From an uncultured Roseiflexaceae bacterium (lineage in GTDB: Bacteria; Chloroflexota; Chloroflexia; Chloroflexales; Roseiflexaceae), in contig CAIPUQ010000210.1 of NCBI GenBank assembly GCA_903868295.1, positions 1 to 13,890 on the forward strand: 13,890 nt of DNA. Direction: 5' to 3'. Under the pieces are notes generated by a model. It searched no databases and had not been told where the DNA came from. It saw only the letters and a list, made by a program, of their open reading frames with translations. Both the position numbers and the translations under genes were made by a program. Of the stretch, positions 1 through 6,342 are shown one piece after another (position 1 is the stretch's first letter; each line of letters opens with the position of its first letter).

Positions 1-39
1 GCGCCATCGCCGCTAACAGACGAACCGTGAGGTCACCCG

Positions 40-810
40 ATGCTCCGTGCGCATCAGCTCGAAATCTGCGAATCGCGCAGCATCAATCAACTCCACTGGG
101 TCGCCCTCAGCGCACCGCACCTCGCAGCGCATTGGCAGCCGGGTCAGTTCATCCAGGTGCGTTGTGACGACCCCAACGGCCAGCAACGCATGCTCGTCCG
201 AAGCCTCTTTGCCGCACAAGTCGACGCCAAAGTCGGGCGCATTGGATTACTGCTTGCACCACACAGCGACGACGGCCTGCGCTGGTTGAGCGAACAACCC
301 ATCGGCAAACAGATCAGCGTCTATGGTCCATACGGCAAATTACCCTACCCGTTGCAACCACGTGGGACTGCACTCTGTATTGGTCAAAGCGAGGGTGCCT
401 TGCGCCTGCTAGGGCTGGTCAACGCGCTCCAGGCAAACGGCACTGCAACGACGTTTATTGCCGGCGAAATGTCTGCCCAATGGCACATCGCACCACAATT
501 GGTCCCGACCGATGTCGAGTACATGGCCGGTGCCGAGAACGTGCTCCGCATTGCCGAGAAACGCCTGCCAGACCTCATCCGCTGGGCAGATCACATCTAC
601 GTTGCAGCGGGGAGCCCAGTCGTCAGTGCATTGCGCCACATCATCCGGCAAACCCGCTTGCGTGCAGGCAAATCACTCACCGCAGTCGCAGTGACACTGC
701 CCATGCCGTGCGCGAGCCAATCGTGCCAGCAGTGCCGGGTCCAAACACGAAGCGGCCCGCGCTTGGCGTGCCAAGTCGGGCCGTGGTTTGATATGCAGTC
801 TTTGGCCTGA
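40..810 (+). CDS. PyrK-like dihydroorotate dehydrogenase electron transfer subunit (divergent)
   Basis: This 256-residue protein resembles the ferredoxin-reductase-type subunit that passes electrons from dihydroorotate dehydrogenase (PyrD type 1B) to NAD+ in pyrimidine synthesis. The clearest evidence is the C-terminal cysteine cluster C224-x4-C229-x2-C232-x11-C244 followed by VGPWFD, which matches the [2Fe-2S] site of PyrK. The N-terminal part (about 1-95) reads as an FAD-binding beta barrel, with WQPGQFIQV near 32-40 and a VRSLF stretch in place of the usual RPxS flavin motif. The central NAD-binding loop is unusual: GQSEGALRLLG stands where PyrK has a GGGxGxxP loop. The ATG start has an AGGT-type ribosome site 6-7 bases upstream. 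Length is typical of PyrK. No pyrD is visible in the window, so the partner is unproven; another flavoprotein reductase of the same superfamily remains possible. Confidence 0.72.
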   Translation: MLRAHQLEICESRSINQLHWVALSAPHLAAHWQPGQFIQVRCDDPNGQQRMLVRSLFAAQVDAKVGRIGLLLAPHSDDGLRWLSEQPIGKQISVYGPYGKLPYPLQPRGTALCIGQSEGALRLLGLVNALQANGTATTFIAGEMSAQWHIAPQLVPTDVEYMAGAENVLRIAEKRLPDLIRWADHIYVAAGSPVVSALRHIIRQTRLRAGKSLTAVAVTLPMPCASQSCQQCRVQTRSGPRLACQVGPWFDMQSLA

Positions 811-824
811 GTGCCAATCGTGCG

Positions 825-1109
825 CTAGATGATGATGCCGCGTTTGCGGACTTCTTGTTGCTTTGCTTTGCGGAACAGTTCGTCATAATTGACACGGCCC
901 ATCGAAATTTCGTAGCGCAATTTCGATTGCAGGAGCTCATGCAATTCACTATCGAGGCGTTCTTCTTGCATCAGCTCGTCGGTCATGATTTCGACGATTG
1001 CCACACGCAAATCTGCATCGTCGGATTCGAACAACACCCCATCGGTGTCGGCCAAAACATCGACGAGTTGCTCTGCATAGTGGGTGACTTTGCTCGGTGA
1101 AATACGCAT
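825..1109 (-). CDS. DUF507 family protein
   Basis: A small, charged, soluble protein of about 94 residues matching the DUF507 family as I remember it: an MRIS start, a DELMQEE acidic helix in the middle, a YDELFRKAKQQE helix and a KRG-type C-terminus. The biochemical function of the family is unknown. An in-frame ATG exists at 1169 (114 residues), but it lies within a base of the predicted -10 box and upstream of the expected transcript start near 1163, so it is unlikely to be used. ATGs at 1139 or 1109 are both possible; 1109 is chosen because family members begin with MRxS. Neither has a strong ribosome site. The gene converges on the pyrK-like gene with 14 bases between stops and diverges from the methyltransferase gene, so it is probably monocistronic. 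Confidence 0.75.
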   Translation of the reverse strand: MRISPSKVTHYAEQLVDVLADTDGVLFESDDADLRVAIVEIMTDELMQEERLDSELHELLQSKLRYEISMGRVNYDELFRKAKQQEVRKRGIII

Positions 1110-1153
1110 CCGTACGCTCGCATTCTTCCCGCTCGTCATGTACTTCTGAACAC

Positions 1154-1177
1154 CTATGCGGGTAGGCATAGTCTATG
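1154..1177. promoter_or_regulatory. Cluster of CTATG/CATAG inverted repeats over the DUF507 promoter
   Basis: CTATGC (1154-1159) and GCATAG (1166-1171) form a perfect 6 bp inverted repeat with a 6-base spacer. The second half also pairs as CATAG-T-CTATG with 1173-1177. The three half-sites sit on the -10 box and the predicted transcript start of the DUF507 gene, in the divergent region shared with the methyltransferase operon. This could be an operator; no cognate regulator is seen, and short repeats of this size can arise by chance. Confidence 0.3.
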
Positions 1178-1198
1178 TGGTAATCTGACATTCGTCAA
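1170..1198 (-). promoter_or_regulatory. Sigma-70-type promoter for the DUF507 gene
   Basis: On the minus strand TTGACG (1198-1193) is separated by exactly 17 bases from TAGACT (1175-1170). The -35 box matches 5 of 6 consensus positions and the -10 box 4 of 6. Transcription would start near 1163, just upstream of the DUF507 start codons at 1139/1109. A short palindrome (1167-1177) overlaps the -10 box. Confidence 0.55.
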
Positions 1199-1218
1199 TC
1201 ATTCTGTGTGGGAGCATC

Positions 1219-1992
1219 ATGGAACGGCACGAATACGACACGATGGCACTCGTCGAACGCAATCATTGGTGGTATGTGGGGATGCGTCGGATAGCCGCAA
1301 TCCTGATTGCACGCATCCCAACGCCACATCTGATTGTCGATGCCGGTTGTGGTACCGGCGGCAATCTGCGTTGGCTTGCCCAATACGGCAGGTCTATCGG
1401 CTTTGACATGAGCCCCGATGCACTTTCCTATGCGCACAACGCCGGTGACGACGTCTTGCAAGGGAGCATCGATGCCATCCCCATTGCATCGGCCAGCGCT
1501 GATCTCGTTACGAGTTTTGATGTCATCTATCACCGCGCGGTGCGCGACGATGCGGCGGCAGTCCGTGAGTGTGCCCGCATTATCAAACCCGGCGGATACT
1601 TCCTGTTGCGCGTACCCGCCAACGATTGGCTCCGTGGCCATCACGATGAGCGCGTCCACACCGCGCGCCGATACTCACACACACAAGTGACGCAGCTCTG
1701 TGTACAAGCAGGTCTCGAGGTCAAGGTCCTCAGTTATGCCAACACCGTGCTCTTCCCTGTTGCGGCGCTCCAGCGCATGCGCGAGCGCGGCAATGACCAG
1801 CGTGACGCACAATCCGACTTGACTGCCCCGTCGCCGCTTGTTGATATCATCGGTCGCGTCGCCTTGACCGTCGAATCTTGGTTGTTGGCAATTGGCGTAC
1901 GGATGCCCTATGGAGTATCATTAGTCTGCCTGGCGCAACGACCGCTGGCGCACACACAAGACGGAGTGCATGATGCTACAACAGCTGCTTGA
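1219..1992 (+). CDS. Class I SAM-dependent methyltransferase
   Basis: A 257-residue Rossmann-fold methyltransferase. The SAM-binding motif I is VDAGCGTGGN (40-49), the acidic residue at the end of strand 2 is D63 in GFDMS, and motif post-I lies at DLVTSFDVIYH (95-105), followed by the IIKPGGYFLLRVP strand (121-133). The N-terminal ERNHWWYVGMRRI (13-25) and the HHDERVHTARRYS segment (141-153) are typical of a subgroup often found beside glycosyltransferases or in envelope-associated clusters, so the substrate may be a lipid, sugar or other small molecule; the sequence does not show which. A GGGAG ribosome site lies 4 bases before the ATG. Its 3' end overlaps the next methyltransferase gene by 20-23 bp, implying translational coupling. 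It is the first gene of the 1219-5775 operon. I could not find a convincing promoter upstream. Confidence 0.85.
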   Translation: MERHEYDTMALVERNHWWYVGMRRIAAILIARIPTPHLIVDAGCGTGGNLRWLAQYGRSIGFDMSPDALSYAHNAGDDVLQGSIDAIPIASASADLVTSFDVIYHRAVRDDAAAVRECARIIKPGGYFLLRVPANDWLRGHHDERVHTARRYSHTQVTQLCVQAGLEVKVLSYANTVLFPVAALQRMRERGNDQRDAQSDLTAPSPLVDIIGRVALTVESWLLAIGVRMPYGVSLVCLAQRPLAHTQDGVHDATTAA

Positions 1993-2602
1993 CACAATTG
2001 CACGGCAGCCGGCGGTATGGGACGCCTTTCGTTCTGTCGCCGAATTCGGGTTCACCGCAGACTACAAAGTCATCGAGCGCGAACTCAACCCCTTTGGTGG
2101 CGACCAACAGCGACGCTTCCTCGATTTTGGGTGTGGGACCGGCCAATTCGCACGGTGCTTCCCCGCTGATCGCTACTATGGCTTCGATATTGCCCCACAC
2201 TATGTCAGTCATGCCCGCCGCCAGACCCCACATCGCCTGTGCGTGATGAATGGTACTGCGGTAGGGTTTGCCAGCGATACATTCGACGCCGCTCTCATCA
2301 TGGGCGTCTTTCACCACCTCGATGATGCCACCGTCATCGCCTGTGTCCAAGAGCTCCATCGGATGCTTCGCCACAACGGCACGATTTTGATGCTCGAAGA
2401 CATTCCCACCCAAAACCCACTCAATCTCGCCGGCCGCGCTATGCATTGGCTCGATCGTGGCGACAATATTCGCACCGTTGCGCACTATCAGCAGCTGATG
2501 GAGCCCTACTTTAGCATTCAACAGAGTAGTACCATTTTGAGTGGTATTTGTGACCTTGGTGTCTATGTGATGACCCGCAACACCGCTCCCACGCACGCCT
2601 AG
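1970..2602 (+). CDS. Class I SAM-dependent methyltransferase
   Basis: A 210-residue methyltransferase of the Methyltransf_11/25 type. Motif I is FLDFGCGTGQF (50-60), the acidic ribose-binding residue is D73 in YGFDIAP, and FHHLDDA (114-120) followed by ELHRMLRHNGTILMLEDI (128-145) forms the usual post-I and motif III region. It is distinct from its upstream neighbour, sharing only the fold, so this is not an obvious recent tandem duplication. Two ATG codons lie side by side at 1970 and 1973; GGAG at 1963-1966 is 3 bases from the first and 6 from the second, so the start may really be 1973. The start lies inside the 3' end of the previous gene. The substrate is unknown. There is a 50-base gap to the ABC ATPase start. 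Confidence 0.85.
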   Translation: MMLQQLLDTIARQPAVWDAFRSVAEFGFTADYKVIERELNPFGGDQQRRFLDFGCGTGQFARCFPADRYYGFDIAPHYVSHARRQTPHRLCVMNGTAVGFASDTFDAALIMGVFHHLDDATVIACVQELHRMLRHNGTILMLEDIPTQNPLNLAGRAMHWLDRGDNIRTVAHYQQLMEPYFSIQQSSTILSGICDLGVYVMTRNTAPTHA

Positions 2603-2652
2603 CGCACTCGACCGACCATCGTGTGCCAATCCAGCACAGAATCGAGGGTCCC

Positions 2653-3600
2653 GTGATCGAATTCCGCTCTGTCAGCAAATCCTATGGCAACACGCACGCG
2701 TTGGTGTCACTCTCGTGTGTCATACCACGTGGTGCAACCGTCGGGTTGATTGGCCCCAACGGTTCGGGCAAAACTACCGCGCTCCGGCTTTTGACGACCC
2801 TCATTACCCCAACAAGCGGCGATATCATCGTCGACGGGCTATCGGTGTGTGCGGACCCATCGCACGTGCGCCAACGCATCGGATACATGCCCGACACCTT
2901 CGGCGTCTACGAGTCGATGACAGCTACCGAATACCTCGATTTTTATGCCCGGTGCGGGACAATGGCACCGGCGCAACGCAGCGCCATCATCCCTTTGATG
3001 TTGGCGCGTGTCGGCTTAGCTGACGCCGCACAGACCGCAGTCATGAGCCTCTCACGCGGGATGGCCCAACGCCTCAGCCTGGGGCGCGCACTGCTACACA
3101 ATCCCGACATCCTCGTGCTCGACGAGCCTGCCAGCGGCCTCGACCCACGCGCACGTATCGAACTCCGGAACCTGCTGCACGCCCTCCATGACGAAGGCAA
3201 AACCATCTTCATCAGCTCACACATCCTGTCGGATTTGGCAGACCTGTGCACGCATATGCTCATCCTCGAGCACGGCAAAACCATTGCATACGACACATTG
3301 GCAAACATGACCCGCTTCACACATCAACAATCCATCAGCGTCGCACTGACCCATCACGCACCAACAATCATCGACGTCGCAGCAACATGTGGCTACAGCG
3401 CACATCCAACCGCGACAGATCCGTTGCGGTATGCCCTATCTGGAAGCACCCTCGCTACCGACCGCGCAACCTTGTTGCGTGCACTGCTCGCTGCAGATAT
3501 CCCCGTGCATACCTTTGCCCCCCAAGAAGCAGCGCTCGAGCAGGCTTTTCTGCAGATGACTAGTACTGATCAACAGATGCAGGAGCTCCCCAATGCGTGA
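2653..3600 (+). CDS. ABC transporter ATP-binding protein, ABC-2 exporter type
   Basis: ATPase of an ABC-2 type exporter, about 315 residues. Walker A is GPNGSGKT (34-41), the signature is LSRGM (133-137) instead of LSGGQ, Walker B is LVLDE (154-158) with a following SGLDPRA D-loop, and the switch histidine is in ISSH190. The Q-loop reads GYMPDTFGVYESMT, with Asp where Gln is usual; this and the LSRGM signature occur in a known subgroup of ABC-2 ATPases. Residues after about 225 form an accessory domain seen in this group. I choose GTG at 2653, which gives a VIEFRSVSKSYG start and has GAGGG 4 bases upstream; an in-frame GTG at 2623 would add 10 unlikely residues. The 3' end overlaps the permease gene by 8 bp. 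The exported substrate is unknown. Confidence 0.9.
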   Translation: MIEFRSVSKSYGNTHALVSLSCVIPRGATVGLIGPNGSGKTTALRLLTTLITPTSGDIIVDGLSVCADPSHVRQRIGYMPDTFGVYESMTATEYLDFYARCGTMAPAQRSAIIPLMLARVGLADAAQTAVMSLSRGMAQRLSLGRALLHNPDILVLDEPASGLDPRARIELRNLLHALHDEGKTIFISSHILSDLADLCTHMLILEHGKTIAYDTLANMTRFTHQQSISVALTHHAPTIIDVAATCGYSAHPTATDPLRYALSGSTLATDRATLLRALLAADIPVHTFAPQEAALEQAFLQMTSTDQQMQELPNA

Positions 3601-4453
3601 TATCAATCCCGTCCTGCTTCGTGAATTACGTGGGAGATTGCGTACCCCACGCTCGTATTGGCTCTTGTGCGGTGCGTTGTTTCTGGTCAGCAGCATCTCG
3701 TTGCTCATCTACAGTGCCGAATACGCCACGATGAACGGCCAACCGACGTTCAATGGGAGTTCCGGCCACACTGTTTTTCTCTCGTTGGTCATCACGGCCC
3801 TGGTCGTGGTCACCGCGATTGCACCCATCATGGCTGCCGGGAGCATTTCTGGTGAACGTGAACGGCAGACGTTTGATTTGATCGTCCTCACGCAGCTACG
3901 CCCCATCGACATCGTCTTGGGCAAAACCGCCGCAACATTTGCCTATTGCCTGCTGTTTGTGACTGCATTAACACCGTTTATGGCAATTACTTTCCTCATT
4001 GGCGGGGTCGACGTCGGTGAACTCGCCATGATGTATATCGTCATTATGTCGACTGCGCTCCTCTACACCTGCATCGGCGTCTACTGGTCGACACGGACTC
4101 AGACGGCCATCACCGCTACGGGCTATGCACTCGCGACCATCCTGGGGATGCTCTTGGTCCTCCCGGTGTTGGTGCTCGTCCTCCCAGAGGTATTGCCTGG
4201 TTGGATCGCCGACAGCACGACCACATGGCGTCAGCTGATGCTCGCCATACACCCGTTCGCCACCATAATCTTCACCCAAGATGCGATCCGTACATCCACT
4301 GTGTGGACCAATCAATACACCATCTTTGGCGTCACCGTCGCGGGTCCTGCGATGTGGGTGATGTCGGTCGCGGTGTCGTGGTTTTGGAGCTGTGTGTGTA
4401 GTATTTTGAGCATTCGTCGGCTCACCCCTCCCACCAGCAAAGGAGCATCCTAG
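3593..4453 (+). CDS. ABC-2 type transporter permease
   Basis: A 286-residue integral membrane protein, the partner of the preceding ATPase. Six hydrophobic segments are visible at about 23-42, 61-84, 112-137, 143-163, 172-200 and 249-273, the usual count for ABC-2 permeases. Between the second and third lies the family hallmark SISGERERQTFDLIVLTQL (84-102), the cytoplasmic coupling region of this ABC-2 subgroup. The N-terminus NPVLLRELRGRLRTPRSYW is the typical amphipathic lead-in. The ATG has AGGAG 7 bases upstream and lies inside the ATPase gene. Its TAG stop shares one base with the GTG start of the lipoprotein gene, so all three products are probably made in fixed proportion. Confidence 0.9.
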   Translation: MRDINPVLLRELRGRLRTPRSYWLLCGALFLVSSISLLIYSAEYATMNGQPTFNGSSGHTVFLSLVITALVVVTAIAPIMAAGSISGERERQTFDLIVLTQLRPIDIVLGKTAATFAYCLLFVTALTPFMAITFLIGGVDVGELAMMYIVIMSTALLYTCIGVYWSTRTQTAITATGYALATILGMLLVLPVLVLVLPEVLPGWIADSTTTWRQLMLAIHPFATIIFTQDAIRTSTVWTNQYTIFGVTVAGPAMWVMSVAVSWFWSCVCSILSIRRLTPPTSKGAS

Positions 4454-5775
4454 TGCGCCATCTTCTACTATTCTGGGTGGTGCTCGGGCTCGCTGCGTGT
4501 GCCGCACTGCCCGTACCCACGACACAACCGAGTGCCACCCCGGCGGCACTGGTCCCCACGCTCAATACAACACCAGATATCGACCCGACCGAACCTGCGC
4601 CTACCACGCAGCCGGTCACCCCTACCAGTGGCGCACAAACAGTGCCTACAGGGGGCGAGATTCTCGCCCTCAGTGGCGGGGATTTGGTTGGTGTATCGGT
4701 CGCAGATCAAAGCCGGCGTACCATCCTGAGCGGTGTTGCTGACTTTGTGGCTGCGCCGGACGGGCAGCGGATAGCGGCTATTCGTGGGCTTGGCGCTGCC
4801 GGAGAGCTATGGACCGTCTCCCGTGACGGCACCGCAGCGCAACAACACACCGACGACCAACGCTCGTTGGCAGGCATCGTCTGGCTCCCCGATAATAGCG
4901 GGATCGTGTATGCAGCCAGCACGACGGACAGTACCGATCGGTCGTCGTGGCTCGCTTGGGCGGCGTTTTGTCGGCAATCCACGATTATCAAACGCGTGTG
5001 GGATGACCCGCGTGAAATCCCAATGGGTGAGGGCTGCGATCCCGCAGTATCACCCGATGGCAAACGTATTGCCTATGCAACTCGGCCGACCCGGAGTGAC
5101 ACATCGGCAGCTGACCCCGGCGAAACCGCCGGCAACACCATTCACCTCATCAACCTGGCAGGCCAAAACGGCTGGGATCCGGTCAGCGCCACCGGTGCTG
5201 AACCTGGGCAACCCGGTCAAGGGCTCGTGGTCTATGGCCCCGTCTGGTCGCGTGACAGCCGCCAGCTCATGGTCAGCGTGTTCATCGGCAATCGGGTCGA
5301 GACCGACATCAACTTGCTGACCCTCGTCGATGCATCGACTGCCGCACAACTCCTCCTCGGGACATCGGCAGGTTGGAACCGAGCGGTCACACCATCGCCG
5401 GACGGATTAACATACAGCATCACAGCACAAAACACCGGCAACGCACGCGGTTCTATGGGCTGGGACACTTGGCAAACAACGATCATGGATGTCGCTGGCA
5501 CGCGCGAGATGTATCTGCCTGACGGAACGTACACTGCAACGGGCAACCCCGTCGGCGAGACATTGGTGCGCGGCCAATTCGCCGCCTGGCAACCCGACGG
5601 TCAGGCATTGGCGGTGGTGTTGCCACCCGATTGGGACCCAGCCATCGCACCCAACGAAGAATATGGCCGCGTCGACGAACCCGGCGCGCTCTGGCTGTGG
5701 TCGGTGGGGGGGATCCCATCCGCACAAACAAGCGCGCCGATCGACGCAGGATCACCCGTCCAATGGCTCCCCTAA
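4453..5775 (+). CDS. Lipoprotein with TolB/WD40-like beta-propeller
   Basis: A 440-residue predicted lipoprotein. The first 15 residues are a short signal peptide ending in a lipobox, LAAC, with C16 as the lipidated residue. Residues 18-66 are a Pro/Thr/Ala-rich linker. The rest contains recurring propeller strands of the (S/P)PDGxxIAY kind: APDGQRIA (101-108), LPDNSGIVYA (145-154), SPDGKRIAYA (200-209), WSRDSRQLMV (265-274), SPDGLTYSI (315-323) and QPDGQALAVV (380-389), suggesting a six-bladed propeller. No enzymatic motif is seen; binding or scaffolding outside the membrane is the likely role. The GTG start overlaps the permease stop (TAGTG), with AAAGGAG 7 bases upstream. The tight coupling suggests it works with the exporter, which is inference. 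The 3' end overlaps the convergent phosphatase gene by 24 bp. Confidence 0.82.
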   Translation: MRHLLLFWVVLGLAACAALPVPTTQPSATPAALVPTLNTTPDIDPTEPAPTTQPVTPTSGAQTVPTGGEILALSGGDLVGVSVADQSRRTILSGVADFVAAPDGQRIAAIRGLGAAGELWTVSRDGTAAQQHTDDQRSLAGIVWLPDNSGIVYAASTTDSTDRSSWLAWAAFCRQSTIIKRVWDDPREIPMGEGCDPAVSPDGKRIAYATRPTRSDTSAADPGETAGNTIHLINLAGQNGWDPVSATGAEPGQPGQGLVVYGPVWSRDSRQLMVSVFIGNRVETDINLLTLVDASTAAQLLLGTSAGWNRAVTPSPDGLTYSITAQNTGNARGSMGWDTWQTTIMDVAGTREMYLPDGTYTATGNPVGETLVRGQFAAWQPDGQALAVVLPPDWDPAIAPNEEYGRVDEPGALWLWSVGGIPSAQTSAPIDAGSPVQWLP

Positions 5776-5785
5776 ACGGGTGACC
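5749..5785. terminator. Hairpin shared by two convergent stop codons
   Basis: TCACCCGT (5752-5759) and ACGGGTGA (5776-5783) pair as a perfect 8 bp stem around a 16-base loop; GG (5749-5750) and CC (5784-5785) extend it past one bulged A. The structure holds the stop codon of the lipoprotein gene in its loop and that of the phosphatase gene in its stem. It has no T-run on either side, so it is not a classical intrinsic terminator; it may act as a bidirectional RNA stabiliser or weak terminator. Confidence 0.35.
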
Positions 5786-6276
5786 TCTGTCCACGGGTCG
5801 TTTTGCCCGGCCACGATGCGTTCTTGTGTATACGGCGCTAACGCAAACGCCAGGCGCCAGCGTGGCATTGCCGGCTCGAGACGGACAATCCCGGCACACG
5901 CAAATTCGTGTTGTACGCCAGTGGCAGACCAGACGATCCAGGCCAAATCCGGTTGGTGTGCGACGAATGCAATGCTACGGTGTAGACGTGAATGGGCGTA
6001 ATTCTGCACGATTGAGTAATCAAAGCCAGGCGCAAGCCGTTGGTCGATGGTCATCGGTAATGCATAGTGATGGGCGATAATCTGCGCCGTCTGTTGCGCC
6101 CGCGCCAATGGACTACACCGAATCACATCGATCACAATACCCAGTGCCTGTAGACAATCCGCCACTCGTGTCGCTTCGGCGATGCCGGTGGCGGTCAGAT
6201 TGCGATCACTATCGTTCTGTCCGATGCGTGTTGGCTCGGCAGTCGCGTGTCGTATCAGATAGACTTCGCTGACCAT
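5752..6276 (-). CDS. SixA-like histidine phosphatase
   Basis: A 174-residue protein of the histidine phosphatase (phosphoglycerate mutase-like) superfamily, closest in layout to SixA, which removes phosphate from phosphohistidine in two-component or phosphotransfer proteins. The catalytic motif is LIRHATAEP with R9 and H10; DRNLTATG (24-31), CSPLARAQQTA (54-64, R59) and the second histidine H107 in FVAHQPDL complete the family pattern. The open frame extends upstream to 6351, but ATG 6276 has GAGG 5 bases upstream and gives the normal family N-terminus; ATG 6279 is also possible. The gene is divergent from guaA, with a 66-base spacer. No partner kinase is visible, so the target is unknown. 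Confidence 0.82.
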   Translation of the reverse strand: MVSEVYLIRHATAEPTRIGQNDSDRNLTATGIAEATRVADCLQALGIVIDVIRCSPLARAQQTAQIIAHHYALPMTIDQRLAPGFDYSIVQNYAHSRLHRSIAFVAHQPDLAWIVWSATGVQHEFACAGIVRLEPAMPRWRLAFALAPYTQERIVAGQNDPWTEVTRLGEPLDG

Positions 6277-6297
6277 CATCCCCTCGAATCCGGCAGT

Positions 6298-6306
6298 TGG
6301 TATAAT
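6298..6306 (+). promoter_or_regulatory. Extended -10 promoter of guaA
   Basis: TGGTATAAT is a perfect extended -10 element (TGn plus TATAAT at 6301-6306). No good -35 box lies 16-18 bases upstream, which is usual for extended -10 promoters. Transcription would start near 6313, leaving a leader of about 30 bases before the guaA ATG. That is too short for a purine riboswitch. Confidence 0.6.
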
Positions 6307-6342
6307 GCGCACAGTGGCGATCTCGCCTGATGGGATAGTACC

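Noticed and set aside
1..30. Possible 3' end of an upstream gene
   Set aside because: Two frames end here (TAA at 14-16 and TGA at 28-30), but too few residues remain to choose a frame or name a product.
802..817. TTGGC/GCCAA hairpin around the pyrK-like stop codon
   Set aside because: The stem is only 5 bp, with no T-run on either side; too weak to call a terminator.
1110..1169. Longer N-terminus for the DUF507 protein
   Set aside because: The ATG at 1169 lies at the predicted -10 box, upstream of the likely transcript start, and the added residues are not family-like.
1976..2629. A 217-codon open frame on the minus strand
   Set aside because: Antisense to the second methyltransferase, which has clear motifs; no ribosome site or domain supports it.
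6313..6342. Purine riboswitch before guaA
   Set aside because: The predicted leader is only about 30 bases, too short for a guanine or xanthine aptamer, and no matching structure is seen.
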